NCBI RefSeq assembly: GCF_011082085.1
Contig: NZ_CP041063.1
Span: forward strand, 744,001-808,000
DNA: 64,000 nt
Source of the DNA: Bacillus sp. Cs-700
GTDB taxonomy: Bacteria; Bacillota; Bacilli; Bacillales; Guptibacillaceae
Direction: 5' to 3'
Under the pieces are notes generated by a model. That model had not been told where the DNA came from. It made no database searches and saw nothing but the letters and a program-made list of their open reading frames with translations. The position numbers and the translations under genes are program-made. Each line of letters starts with the position of its first letter. Within the stretch, counting starts at the first letter, position 1. Shown one piece after another: positions 34,850 to 43,143 of this stretch.

Positions 34850-35278
34850 TCACATCAATCCAAAAAAATTGCTAGAGAATACTGACACCACTAATATTAT
34901 GAAAAAGATTATTTGACTACTAGTAAAAATATAATTCTTTCTATTTGTTTCGTATTTCCATTCCATATACGCTGTAACTGATTCAGAAATGACTAACAAC
35001 AAACACAACAAAAACTATGGTTCCAAAAACCATACCCATTCGGTAGGCGCTCTATTGAGAGTATAAAGAAAACCAAAAATTATAAAAACTATAACAGTAA
35101 TCCTAATGCTCCAATCTACTTTCTTATGTACTTCATTAATATGGGTATTTGAAGAGAGTTTCTTCTTTTCAACCTTTAGCAAAGTTCTCATAATTGCATT
35201 AAAAGAGAAAATTATTAACCCTAATATTGTAATTAAGATAATTAACTCCAGCAAAAGTTCTTGATCAACACCATACAA
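34850..35278 (-). pseudogene. DUF4181 membrane protein with an in-frame TAG
   Basis: From a TTG at 35278 (AAAGGAATGG upstream) the frame has DQELLLELIILITILGLIIF, then KVEKKKLSSNTHINEVHKKV, then APTEWVWFLEP and a TAG at 35015. The same frame continues FLLCLLLVISESVTAYMEWK, then NYIFTSSQIIFFIILVVSVF and a TGA at 34850. The whole fits DUF4181, whose C-terminal half carries the FMEWKY-type motif. A single nonsense change is enough to break it. Confidence 0.72.
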
Positions 35279-35350
35279 TACAAACCATTCCTTTCTTTCA
35301 TAACCTCCACTTATGTATAGAATGAACAATTATCCAAATGTGCTTATCTT

Positions 35351-35386
35351 CTATTCAGCAATAGCTCCGAGATACTGAATCATATA
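35351..35386 (+). repeat. Array element, class C
   Basis: The left arm CTATTCAGCAATA, centre GCTCCGA and right arm GATACTGAATCATATAG; ATTCAG and CTGAAT pair. It abuts the stop of the gene that follows. Confidence 0.8.
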
Positions 35387-35389
35387 GTG

Positions 35390-35665
35390 TTAGATAAAAT
35401 AATTAATACTACGAGCCATCAGAAAATAAAAAGCAACAATACCTAAAACTAAATCAACTAATGCTAATTTCTTTTCACCTTTTTTGAAACTTACGGTAAA
35501 GCCATAAAAACATCTAACCATCCAAAAAGCTAACAAAAACAACCATCCAAAATGGTCATTTCTATAATTTTCATCGAAAAATATTTGTATCGCACCTATG
35601 ACTAAAAGAATTAGGATGATGTTCATTAATATCTTTGGAATCTTATTTAAGTTTTCTTTCTTCAT
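35390..35665 (-). CDS. Small membrane protein of unknown function
   Basis: 91 residues with three hydrophobic segments (ILMNIILILLVIGAIQIFF, GWLFLLAFWMVRCFYGFTV and LALVDLVLGIVAFYFLMA). A fragment of its 5' end is found again at 50.11-50.16 kb upstream of an unrelated gene. Function unknown. Confidence 0.68.
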   Translation of the reverse strand: MKKENLNKIPKILMNIILILLVIGAIQIFFDENYRNDHFGWLFLLAFWMVRCFYGFTVSFKKGEKKLALVDLVLGIVAFYFLMARSINYFI

Positions 35666-35732
35666 ATTAAATCACCCAGTTCAATAAAACATCTCGAATT
35701 AAAGTCTTCAACAATGCTGCACACCCAAACCT

Positions 35733-35834
35733 CCAATACCAATTATTTCAAACCCACCTACATAACTCAATCTATTATTTCAAATTCAAAGGAGCCTATC
35801 TTATTACAGATAAGCTCCGAGTTTGCGGAAGACT
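35733..35834 (+). repeat. Array element, class A (long form)
   Basis: CCAATACCAATTATTTCAAAC, the hairpin GAGCCTATCT...AGATAAGCTC and the core GCTCCGAGTTTGCGGAAGAC. The TTGAGT and AATAAT boxes are 17 apart on the minus strand. It ends six bases before the next stop. Confidence 0.9.
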
Positions 35835-35839
35835 AGATT

Positions 35840-36310
35840 TCAAGACAAACTCCTACACTTTATGATTTTTAAACTTTGGAACGCTTTCACAGCCTCGTTA
35901 TTAGGATCTTTGCTTAAAATGAATTCACATACTTCTTTAAGTTCTTGATTTGAAATAAGTTTATTTGGAATTGAACCAAAGAATAATAGCATCTCTCTAT
36001 AAACTAGATAATTAGGAGAAAGTTCTATAGCCCTTCTCGTATGGAATAATCCTGATTTGTATGCGCCCTTATAGTCTTTAAAAACATGACACATGAGGTT
36101 ACTAGCTATTCGATGTAACCTACTATCTTCTTCACTGCTTAGAAGATAATAAATGAATGTATAAACACTAATATCTTTATCTTCAAATGCTATTACCATT
36201 ATTTCATTTGCAAATTCACCCTTATCCATTTCGTGTTTAATAACCCTAGCTTTTTCAAAATCACCATTTGAAATAAGCTTGGCCAAGTTAGATTTTTTCA
36301 AAATAAGCAA
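35840..36310 (-). CDS. Helical, TPR-like protein of unknown function
   Basis: A 156-residue soluble, all-helical protein: NLAKLISNGDFEKARVIKHE, then RIASNLMCHVFKDYKGAYKS, then HTRRAIELSPNYLVYREM, which looks like tetratricopeptide-type repeats, ending in ILSKDPNNEAVKAFQSL. I recall similar short proteins in Bacillus with no known function. Confidence 0.65.
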   Translation of the reverse strand: MLILKKSNLAKLISNGDFEKARVIKHEMDKGEFANEIMVIAFEDKDISVYTFIYYLLSSEEDSRLHRIASNLMCHVFKDYKGAYKSGLFHTRRAIELSPNYLVYREMLLFFGSIPNKLISNQELKEVCEFILSKDPNNEAVKAFQSLKIIKCRSLS

Positions 36311-36427
36311 GCCCCTTTCCTAATAAACATACAAAATCGATCCAATTTAGTTTCATACAAGCTAATGTTTTGAAACTGAGTCTTCACCAATCTTTTCACC
36401 ATTCTTTATCAAAGAAAAGACGACTAT

Positions 36428-36463
36428 CCTTATTGAATAATCGCTCAGAGATACTGGAAGATG
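36428..36463 (+). repeat. Array element, class C
   Basis: TCCTTATTGAATAATC, GCTCAGA (C to A in the centre) and GATACTGGAAGATGG. The right arm matches those of the units at 42.36 and 48.48 kb. Confidence 0.72.
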
Positions 36464-36596
36464 GTAAATTTCGTACAAAAACTTATGATACACTTAGATT
36501 AAGTAAGTTCAATCAATATCTAACATTTCTTTTTTTCCTCGAACGTAAGGATTAGGGGAGTTTGACTGGGAAATTCTTAAATAAAGGTGGACTTTT

Positions 36597-36713
36597 ATGC
36601 TTTGGCTTATGTTAATAGTTATATTTCTGCCTTTTATAGCAAGGCGGATAGAAAGGCATTTTCAACGATTAAAAAAAGAAAAAAATGAAATGAAGGATAT
36701 CTTCAGTGATTGA
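36597..36713 (+). CDS. 38-residue membrane peptide
   Basis: ATG at 36597 with AAAGGTGG upstream. MLWLMLIVIFLPFIARRIER, then HFQRLKKEKNEMKDIFSD: one membrane segment and a basic helical tail. It has its own terminator. The gene is very short, so it needs confirmation. Confidence 0.5.
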   Translation: MLWLMLIVIFLPFIARRIERHFQRLKKEKNEMKDIFSD

Positions 36714-36775
36714 GAGAAAATGACATCCAACTTAATTAACCTATTGCTTTAGTTAACAAGCAAAATATACCACAG

Positions 36776-36810
36776 AGGTACTTCCACAAAACTGGAAGTT
36801 CCTTTTTTGT
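36776..36810 (+). terminator. Terminator of the short plus-strand gene
   Basis: GGTACTTCCA and TGGAAGTTCC pair around CAAAAC, followed by T6. CTTCCACAAAACTGGAAG also resembles a short inverted array palindrome. Confidence 0.75.
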
Positions 36811-36851
36811 GTGAAGTATCACATTAAACTTTAACAAAGCCATTTCATTAA

Positions 36852-36898
36852 AAAGAAGCCTATCTTATTACAGATAAGCTCCGAGATAATTGAATAAT
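36852..36898 (+). repeat. Array element, class A short form
   Basis: The hairpin AAGCCTATCT, TATTAC, AGATAAGCTC and the core CCGAGATAATTGAATAA are present, but the promoter-like left part of class A is missing. Confidence 0.85.
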
Positions 36899-36937
36899 CC
36901 AGTCTTACGTTTCATGTAAATGAGTGATTACTTAAAC

Positions 36938-37516
36938 TTAATTTCTCAAAGCGTCTCGAAACTCTTCAGCATGTAGATAACGGATGCTTGTTATTTTTCC
37001 TTCTTCGTTTGTTGATGCTGTACCTTCAACATTCATCGTTTCGCTTTTATCTTTTTCCTTATTGGTATAAGTAACTTTCACATTAAAATCATAGTCGCCC
37101 TCTTTAGCTTCTCTTTCTTCGAGCGTAACTTCATCCACAGCTAAAATATATTTAGGGTGAGCTACAACCAAGAAACCTATTGCACCATTGGATTTTACTA
37201 TGCCATTCTCATAATACCTTTCAGTTACATAAGGCTTGAAATTTTCTTCCTGATATTCACTAAGTTTTTCAGCAAATTCTTCTATATCTTCTTCTTCTCC
37301 TCTAAACATTATCTCCTGTTGCTCATTACTAGGTCCTGTAAAAGTATTTTTAAGAACTGTTTTAATGTTTTCCTGAGCTTCCTCTAATTTGTCTACGCTT
37401 TGGTTTTCACTGTCCTCTGAACTGTTACCTGTTTCTTCGGAGTTCGTGCAACCTACAACTAATAGAAGGATTCCCAGCATCATAAAAGGTAGAAGGTACT
37501 TCTTCATTATTTTCAT
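36938..37516 (-). CDS. Lipoprotein of unknown function
   Basis: A 192-residue protein with a signal peptide and lipobox (LLVVGCTN, Cys at about 23), then a Ser/Glu-rich linker (SEETGNSSEDSENQSVD). The globular part includes NTFTGPSNEQQEI and VEGTASTNEEGKITSIRYL. It resembles Bacillus lipoproteins of unknown role. GGAGGG lies nine bases before the ATG. Confidence 0.72.
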   Translation of the reverse strand: MKIMKKYLLPFMMLGILLLVVGCTNSEETGNSSEDSENQSVDKLEEAQENIKTVLKNTFTGPSNEQQEIMFRGEEEDIEEFAEKLSEYQEENFKPYVTERYYENGIVKSNGAIGFLVVAHPKYILAVDEVTLEEREAKEGDYDFNVKVTYTNKEKDKSETMNVEGTASTNEEGKITSIRYLHAEEFRDALRN

Positions 37517-37621
37517 TGTTTAACTCCCTCCAATTCTTCAAAGTCATCACACATTAATCCATAACACCTAGATATACATCCTTAATAACTCACCGACTTA
37601 TTCTAGATAACTGCGCAAATC

Positions 37622-37712
37622 TCTAATACCAATTATTTCAAAACAGAGCTAATAAATCCATCTTTTTCCTCCAAAAAAGAGCCTATCTTATTACAGATAA
37701 GCTCCTAGTGAC
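37622..37712 (+). repeat. Array element, class A, truncating a gene
   Basis: TCTAATACCAATTATTTCAAAA with the hairpin GAGCCTATCT...AGATAAGCTC, but the core is CTAGTGACG, so the right arm is missing. It runs into the end of the GNAT pseudogene. The AATAAT box is 17 bases from TGGATT. Confidence 0.82.
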
Positions 37713-38012
37713 GTTTTTCCCATAAACTCCAATATTCTTCACCAATTTTTCTTGATTCTCTCCGTAAACTTTCCTTTTTAAATCCTGCCTTCTCATAACA
37801 AGCAATTGCTGAAGAATTAAAGTCAAACACTCCAAGACTGACTCTATGTAAATGTAGTTCATCAAATGCTACTTTAAGAATTTCCCCAAGCTGATCTTCA
37901 TCTAATGGAAAAATGAAATTAGGTCCCCTCATTGTAGTAGGAACTCCGGTGTTTCAATCCAATTTATAAGCTTATCAAAGTCAGACCGTTCAAAAGGTTT
38001 CAATTCAATCAT
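37705..38012 (-). pseudogene. GNAT acetyltransferase with stop, frameshift and deletion
   Basis: It starts MIELKPFERSDFDKLINWIE, then TPEFLLQ and a TGA. In another frame PNFIFPLDEDQLGEILK continues, then VAFDELHLHRVSLGVFDFNS, ending in EEYWSLWEKRH at 37705. The acetyl-CoA loop and about 60 residues are missing from the middle, and the end is cut at the array element. Confidence 0.8.
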
Positions 38013-38081
38013 AATAAATGTCTCCGCATTTCATTTTGAATCGCTCTAGTCACATTAAAAACGATAACTGTTTATTTTATT

Positions 38082-38109
38082 CCTGTTTTGCTCTGAGATT
38101 GTGGAAGAG
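38082..38109 (+). repeat. Array element, class C
   Basis: CCTGTTTTGCTCTGAGATTG, then TGGAAGAG. The centre is GCTCTGA. It is 26 bases before the next stop. Confidence 0.75.
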
Positions 38110-38135
38110 TCAATATCAAGATGTCACCCTAATAA

Positions 38136-38678
38136 TTAAAACAATCTGCCCATCAATAATGTATTGTAGTAATTACCATCAGATAATAACTTATCTTTCA
38201 GTAATACCCCTTCAATTTTGAAACCATATTTTCCATAAAGGGCTATTGCTTTCTCGTTTGTTTCCAGGACATTTAAAGTGATTTTCTTTATGTGATTTGC
38301 ATCTGCCCAGTTAACAGATGTTTTCAGGAGGTTCTTTCCTATTCCATATCCCCAATAATCCTTCATTACACCAACACCAAACTCTACCTTATGAGAACTT
38401 CTTTTTAACTCATTTCCTTCGCATCTAGAGAAACCAACAAGGGCCCCATTAACTTCAACTACCAAAAAAATATTGTTCAAGCTTTCTGAGTCACTTGTGA
38501 TAATAGCTTTAAAGCCTTCTCCGTCTATGTATGCTTCTCCTTTTACTCTATCTAAATTTTCACTTTCACCATCTATCTGGAGCCTTAATTCAGACAAAGC
38601 TTTTGCGTCTTCAATTTGTGCAGACCTTATTTTATAATTGAGATTATTAACTTCATATTCTTTTGAGTTTACGATCAA
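38136..38678 (-). CDS. GNAT N-acetyltransferase
   Basis: A 180-residue acetyltransferase. NYKIRSAQIEDAKALSELRL opens it, and a long beta region VEFGVGVMKDYWGYGIGKNL holds the acetyl-CoA loop (YWGYGIG). TNEKAIALYGKYGFKIEGVL is the usual C-terminal helix and strand. Substrate unknown. It is a single unit. Confidence 0.9.
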   Translation of the reverse strand: MIVNSKEYEVNNLNYKIRSAQIEDAKALSELRLQIDGESENLDRVKGEAYIDGEGFKAIITSDSESLNNIFLVVEVNGALVGFSRCEGNELKRSSHKVEFGVGVMKDYWGYGIGKNLLKTSVNWADANHIKKITLNVLETNEKAIALYGKYGFKIEGVLLKDKLLSDGNYYNTLLMGRLF

Positions 38679-38705
38679 CTTTTTTCCTCCTAAATTATTC
38701 TATCG

Positions 38706-38760
38706 AAACTCCGACCACTATCTGAGTATAGAAGGGAACTAAACAAGATTGTGGAACAAG
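38706..38760 (+). repeat. Array element, strongly degenerate
   Basis: AACTCCGACCACTATCTGAG and AAGATTGTGGAACAAG are fragments of the core and right arm. It lies before the end of the sigma-factor operon. Confidence 0.35.
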
Positions 38761-38815
38761 CTGCTTCATCCTATTAATTTGATTACGGTTTAAAAAAGAT
38801 CCATATTAGTCTAAG

Positions 38816-40090
38816 CTAACTTGTAATACTTTGTTTAAACACTAAGTTTTTTCTCCTATACACACTGAGCACGATGCCGAAGACTATGGAGTTCATTATT
38901 GTTGGCGTTAATCCATAACTGATAAAAGGTAACGAAATCCCGATTATCGGAAGGAGACCAAGGGTCATAGCAATCGAGTAGAGAAATTGAACCGAGAATA
39001 AGCTTAGACCTCCTACAACAAGCATCTTTCCGAATGAATCATTTATTTTAAAGGTGACGTAGATCATTCGAGTCATCAACATAGCTAGAACTATAAATAG
39101 AATAATTCCTAACATCCAGCCGAAATGATAGGTAAGGCTTAGAAAAACAAAATCAGTGTGGCCTGTTGGTATAAAAACTTGTTCCCCTCGCTGGCCGAAC
39201 CAACCTGCAGCCTTTAATAATTCCTTCGCCTGCAAGTACATATAACCACTAGAATTTGCATATTCGGTTGGATTTAAATAACCCAAGATTCTATCTTTCT
39301 GATAATTATCTAGATTTCCCCACAATAAATATCCTGCTGAGAATATGACAGCTAGACTACTTACCGCTAACAGCAATATTCTTTTTTTGCTTATGTCACT
39401 AAACCAAAGCAGAACAACTGTCATTGCGCTAAAGACGAAGATTGAATTAGGATCGAGGACAACTAAAAAAAAGAAGATTGGCACAGAACATAAAAGAAGA
39501 AACTTCCAATAGGATACCTTGCTACTTATGATTAAAGCTGAAAATCCTACGTAAAAAAGTAAAAGCGTTTGTGTACTGTCAATCCCGAATGGACCTACTC
39601 GTAATACTGGAATGCCATTCGTATATGTTGTTGGAAACAGGACTAAAAGAGCTAAAACAAATAGACCCATGAGATAAAAAAACCATCTCCACTTATATAA
39701 TTTTCGATAATCAAAAAACATAAGCCCAGTTATTATCATTACACTAATAACAGAAAAAATGATTTTCCTTTCAAAATAGTAATTTAAGTCTAAATTCCAA
39801 AACATTAAAGGTAAAAAACTCAATCCAATCGTAACGACTAACAAACTAATAAGCCACCAGTCTGTTTTCGGACGATGAAGTTTATTTAACTTTTGTCCAA
39901 GCTGAACTGGGCTCCCCATTTGCTTAATAGCTACTCTTTCAGCTTCTTCTTCCTCTATCCCTGTTTGAACCAGTCTTTTTTTCTCACTATTTATATGATG
40001 ATTAAGTTCATGGGAAATCATTTCTTTCGCTTCTATGGCTTTTATTTGTTCCTGTACCTGGTCTAAGAAATCATACTTTTTGTCACTCAT
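38816..40090 (-). CDS. FtsW/RodA/SpoVE-family glycosyltransferase with N-terminal HAAS-like domain
   Basis: A 424-residue SEDS protein with a soluble leader domain (about 1-75) ending in AERVAIKQMGSPVQLGQKL, which is the DUF1700/HAAS-like permease prefix. Ten membrane segments then include TFKINDSFGKMLVVGGLS and SFISYGLTPTIMNSI. SEDS proteins polymerise lipid II. It is the third gene of an ECF sigma, PadR, SEDS operon, overlapping the PadR stop by four bases. It may be a stress-induced paralogue. Confidence 0.85.
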   Translation of the reverse strand: MSDKKYDFLDQVQEQIKAIEAKEMISHELNHHINSEKKRLVQTGIEEEEAERVAIKQMGSPVQLGQKLNKLHRPKTDWWLISLLVVTIGLSFLPLMFWNLDLNYYFERKIIFSVISVMIITGLMFFDYRKLYKWRWFFYLMGLFVLALLVLFPTTYTNGIPVLRVGPFGIDSTQTLLLFYVGFSALIISSKVSYWKFLLLCSVPIFFFLVVLDPNSIFVFSAMTVVLLWFSDISKKRILLLAVSSLAVIFSAGYLLWGNLDNYQKDRILGYLNPTEYANSSGYMYLQAKELLKAAGWFGQRGEQVFIPTGHTDFVFLSLTYHFGWMLGIILFIVLAMLMTRMIYVTFKINDSFGKMLVVGGLSLFSVQFLYSIAMTLGLLPIIGISLPFISYGLTPTIMNSIVFGIVLSVYRRKNLVFKQSITS

Positions 40091-40503
40091 AATTCATAGT
40101 TTCCAGTCAAATTACTAAGCTTAAGTACGCCACTCACTCTTTTGGTTTCCATTTTCTTTAATACTTTTCTACCCTTACTCGTTAGTTTATACATCTTTGA
40201 GTAATCACTACGCCACCTTACGGTTAAGTAGTTTTTTTGTTCAAGAGCATGTAGAACTGTATATAATAGTCCTTCCTCATCTTCAAACTTCAAAATTCCT
40301 CTGCTACGCAATTGTTTCGCCACGTCATGACCCGTTTTCTCTTCCAGAAGCAGCTGTAATACTGCGAGAAGGATCATTGCATCATCTTCCACTTCTTTCT
40401 CTATCTTTTTGTGTATTTGATTCCTATCATCCTCTGTGAATTCCAATTGACTAAAGCATGTTGTTTTCATCGATTTCTTCAAGTTCTTTAGCCTTTCCTC
40501 CAT
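40087..40503 (-). CDS. PadR-family regulator
   Basis: A 138-residue winged-helix protein: DAMILLAVLQLLLEEKTGHD, then DEEGLLYTVLHALEQKNYL and SDYSKMYKLTSKGRKVL, the usual PadR wing and C-terminal helix. The start overlaps the sigma gene's stop codon by one base, and it overlaps the SEDS gene by four, so the three are cotranslated. In other Bacillaceae the PadR and HAAS-type genes control membrane-protein operons. Confidence 0.88.
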   Translation of the reverse strand: MEERLKNLKKSMKTTCFSQLEFTEDDRNQIHKKIEKEVEDDAMILLAVLQLLLEEKTGHDVAKQLRSRGILKFEDEEGLLYTVLHALEQKNYLTVRWRSDYSKMYKLTSKGRKVLKKMETKRVSGVLKLSNLTGNYEL

Positions 40504-41042
40504 CAGATCATTCCTCCTAATTGTTCCTTAAGCAATTGCTTAGCTCGTTTCAATCTCGTTTTAACCGTGTTACTATTTTGATCTGTCACGCTACTTATTT
40601 CTTTAATCGACATCTCTTCAAAATAAAAGAGATAAATGACCTCTCTATAATGAATTGGGAGATCCATGACAGCTATGACCAGCTCTTCGTCTTCTTCCTG
40701 TCGAATAACCGAATCTTCCACACCATATTCTCGTGCTGGAGTAAGAGCAACTTCAACTTCAGAAGGAATCACTTTTCTTTTGTACCAGCTCTTAAGATAG
40801 TCTTTGCAATGATTTATGGCAATTCTCCAAACCCAGGTTTTCATTTTCGAATGTTGTTTGTAGGTATGTAAATTCTTATAGCATTTCACAAAGACCTCTT
40901 GAGTCAAATCTTCGGCTATTGCCTTGTCTTTTACATAGGAATACATCAGATAGAGAATTTCTTCTCCAAAGTTTCTCATCATCTCGTCTATTAAATTATT
41001 TTTATCAGCAGTATCAACTATATTTTCAATGTACTCTTCCAC
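40503..41042 (-). CDS. ECF-type RNA polymerase sigma factor
   Basis: 179 residues. Region 2 (DLTQEVFVKCYKNLHTYKQH, about 47-66) is followed by TWVWRIAINHCKDYLK. Region 4 has PIHYREVIYLFYFEEMSIKE, then ISSVTDQNSNTVKTRLKRAK. No anti-sigma gene is adjacent; the PadR and SEDS genes take that place. It is a three-gene unit between elements at 38.7 and 41.2 kb. GGAGGGTGAAAA precedes the ATG. Confidence 0.92.
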   Translation of the reverse strand: MEEYIENIVDTADKNNLIDEMMRNFGEEILYLMYSYVKDKAIAEDLTQEVFVKCYKNLHTYKQHSKMKTWVWRIAINHCKDYLKSWYKRKVIPSEVEVALTPAREYGVEDSVIRQEEDEELVIAVMDLPIHYREVIYLFYFEEMSIKEISSVTDQNSNTVKTRLKRAKQLLKEQLGGMI

Positions 41043-41139
41043 TTTTCACCCTCCCTTACATTAGACGATGCACCGACTAGAAAGTTTTTGAAAAATAGTT
41101 ATTTATTAAAAAACCTATTCGTGAATTAAATTAACACTA

Positions 41140-41173
41140 AAAAGGCAATTTCCATAATGAAAATTGCCTTTTT
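41140..41173 (-). terminator. Intrinsic terminator of the GrpB gene
   Basis: AAAAGGCAATTT and AAATTGCCTTTT pair around CCATAATGA. It lies just beyond the array element, so this unit has both. Confidence 0.85.
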
Positions 41174-41208
41174 CATATCCAATTAAAGCTTTGAGATAAT
41201 GGAATAAA
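41170..41208 (+). repeat. Array element, class C, weakened centre
   Basis: CATATCCAATTAAAGCTTTG then AGATAATGGAATAAAG. The centre is GCTTTGA. It ends two bases before the GrpB stop. Confidence 0.65.
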
Positions 41209-41209
41209 G

Positions 41210-41731
41210 TTATCTCTTAAATTCCATTCTGGCTTTTTTGATAATGTCTTTAATGAATGGTTCTTTTTGTTGGGTGTAAGCTGGTCTGTCATACTTATAT
41301 TGAATAGCGAGCTCACTTTTTAGCAAGGCATATTCTTCAGCAGATTCAGGGTACTTTCTAAGATAATCACGAAACACTGTTTTTTCAATCCATTCTGTAC
41401 TATGTATTTCGCATATGTGTAAGTGGCAAGTCCCATTGCCCCTTAATCCTTTTCTGAAAAATTTTCGATCTGTTACCTCTGGCTTTGGAACATATTCATA
41501 TTCTGCTTCACTTAAAGGCTGTACAAAAGCTGATGTACTTTCTATATTTCTTACCCCAATCATAATATCAATGATAGGCTTAGCTTTTAATCCTCTTATT
41601 GAAGTGCTTCCAATATGTTCAATTCCATCTATTTGATTACCGACAGCAGCCATAATGCGCTTTTTTTCATATTCGAATTGTTTTTCCCATTCAGCATTAA
41701 ACTCATTCAAAACGACAATCGGCTTCATCAT
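41210..41731 (-). CDS. GrpB family protein (nucleotidyltransferase-like)
   Basis: A 173-residue GrpB/CoaE-associated family protein: HIGSTSIRGLKAKPIIDIMI (about 38-57) is the signature, with Asp54 corresponding to the metal site of nucleotidyltransferases. EYEYVPKPEVTDRKFFRKG and LRKYPESAEEYALLK follow. Function unknown; a nucleotidyltransferase activity is inferred from the fold. The start at 41731 follows GGTGGGGG. Confidence 0.9.
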   Translation of the reverse strand: MMKPIVVLNEFNAEWEKQFEYEKKRIMAAVGNQIDGIEHIGSTSIRGLKAKPIIDIMIGVRNIESTSAFVQPLSEAEYEYVPKPEVTDRKFFRKGLRGNGTCHLHICEIHSTEWIEKTVFRDYLRKYPESAEEYALLKSELAIQYKYDRPAYTQQKEPFIKDIIKKARMEFKR

Positions 41732-41816
41732 TGCTACCCCCACCTATATAGCTAGACTATTAAATGTAAATCTACTAGTAAACTTGTATGATAGAACGCA
41801 TGGCTACGGTTGAGCA

Positions 41817-42293
41817 CTAGTATATTTGTTTAATTCGTTCCTTTAATTTATCAATTAGTTTTTCTTTCAGTATCAAATGCTTATCTATTGAATAAAGATA
41901 CTTACTATCAGTCCATTTTTCTTGGGCATAAAGCCACACTGGCTTTGGTATATTTTCTTTAGGTTCCCATTCATACCTAGGGAAAATGTGTGCGTGCAAG
42001 AATGCATCTGTATTTCCATAAATAGAGTAATTAATCCTTTTTGGATGGCATACCTCGTTTATAACGTCCCCTATTATGCTCATATCAAGTAGATAATCAC
42101 TTCTTTGTTTAACATCGAGATCGTTTAGTGAATCAACTTTAACTGAAGGTAAAAGAACACAATATCCAGGTAAAAATTGAGTGTCTCCTAATACTGCAAA
42201 GCCACTTTTCATTTTGGCGAGAACCATTGGGTTGTCACCCCTATGGGCGGATAATATTCTATCTTGTTTCCAAGCTACATTATTTTCTAGCAA
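41817..42293 (-). CDS. HIT-domain protein
   Basis: A 158-residue HIT-like protein. The catalytic motif is FLHAHIFPRY (HxHxF, about 99-108), preceded by TQFLPGYCVLLPSVKVDSL. HIT enzymes hydrolyse nucleotide conjugates such as diadenosine tetraphosphate. The branch with the WEPKENIPKPVWLYA segment is widespread but poorly known. No clear array element follows its stop (41744-41816). Confidence 0.8.
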   Translation of the reverse strand: MLENNVAWKQDRILSAHRGDNPMVLAKMKSGFAVLGDTQFLPGYCVLLPSVKVDSLNDLDVKQRSDYLLDMSIIGDVINEVCHPKRINYSIYGNTDAFLHAHIFPRYEWEPKENIPKPVWLYAQEKWTDSKYLYSIDKHLILKEKLIDKLKERIKQIY

Positions 42294-42352
42294 TTCTACT
42301 CACCTTCCTTTTCAAGTTAAAATAGAATCATTGACTGAACTATACCTTCTTG

Positions 42353-42387
42353 AACTTCAATTCTTGCTCTGAGATACTGGAAAATGG
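42353..42387 (+). repeat. Array element, class C (left end of a duplicated unit)
   Basis: GCTCTGAGATACTGGAAAATGG. From here to 42690 the sequence matches 48473-48790, but it does not match to the left of GCTC. Confidence 0.78.
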
Positions 42388-42413
42388 TAAATAAAGTTCC
42401 TTCTGTCTTAAGG

Positions 42414-42607
42414 TTAAGACTTTTCTTCTTTTAATAACAGTCCAACAATGAACATGACAATAGCATATATAATAATCGTAGTGATTAATAAAGTTAACGG
42501 ATTAAAATGATCATGCAAAAATGGGGACAAAACTATTACTATTACCAGTAGTATTACACCAGCTATTTTTTTTGGTTTTTCTTCTTTTTTGCAACTTCCA
42601 TTTTCAA
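42414..42607 (-). pseudogene. Frameshifted copy of the small membrane protein at 48519-48710
   Basis: The sequence is nearly identical to the 48.5-kb gene, but the T/A homopolymer near the start has eight bases instead of six (minus strand CAAAAAAAATAG). That leads to a stop after the N-terminal lysine cluster (MEVAKKKKNQKK). The remaining body of the gene is intact. Confidence 0.85.
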
Positions 42608-42666
42608 TGATAACCTCCCTTTATTCCTGGGTTGCTCTTAAATAATCAAATAGCTGCAAAGACACC

Positions 42667-42700
42667 TTACTCAACTTTCGCTCCGAGATTGCTTAAGACT
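42667..42700 (+). repeat. Array element, class C (right end of a duplicated unit)
   Basis: CTTACTCAACTTTC, GCTCCGAGATTGCTTAAGACT. The left part and GCTCCGAGAT match the element at 48768; beyond that they differ. Confidence 0.82.
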
Positions 42701-42762
42701 CGTAGTATCTATTGTATGCACTAATAGTAACTCCACTAAAATTGAAAAAGCAGCTCTCAAGT

Positions 42763-42936
42763 CTAATTTTCTTTCTTTCGGAAATATTTCCATTTGTATG
42801 CGGTACTTAATGCAAATAAAGCGATAATTAGAAAGGACTTAAGATAAGGGTTTGATACTGTGAAATATACTAAAAAAGTAGATATTACTATAAATGAGTA
42901 AACAAGTAATAAAGGTAAAGTCTTATCTGAATTCAA
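42763..42936 (-). CDS. 57-residue membrane protein
   Basis: Starts at a TTG with AGAGGTGAT seven bases upstream. MNSDKTLPLLLVYSFIVIST, then FLVYFTVSNPYLKSFLIIAL, then STAYKWKYFRKKEN: two membrane segments and a basic tail. The gene is short, but the ribosome site, the frame and the placement between two elements support it. Confidence 0.6.
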   Translation of the reverse strand: MNSDKTLPLLLVYSFIVISTFLVYFTVSNPYLKSFLIIALFALSTAYKWKYFRKKEN

Positions 42937-43035
42937 AGTATCACCTCTTTTAATTAATTATTTAGAGTCTCTTTCTAATACAGTAATAAAAGAGTAAGAT
43001 GCCTGAATTCTCCTACCAACATTCCAGAATCATCT

Positions 43036-43099
43036 CCTAAACCTACATTGAGAGCTTATTTTTTTTATTAAGTAAACGCTCCGAGTTAATTGAAGACTC
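43036..43099 (+). repeat. Array element, class B
   Basis: CCTAAACCTACATTGAGAGC, then TTATTTTTTTTATTAAGTAA, then the core ACGCTCCGAGTTAATTGAAG. It is 45 bases before the next stop codon. Confidence 0.88.
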
Positions 43100-43143
43100 A
43101 GTATCGAGATTTCTTTTTCTTTAACACCATAACGATTCTCCTA

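Noticed and set aside
36776-36810. An inverted array element after the 38-residue gene
   Set aside because: CTTCCACAAAACTGGAAG resembles the arms, but there is no GCTCCG-like centre and a T6 tract follows, so terminator is the simpler reading.
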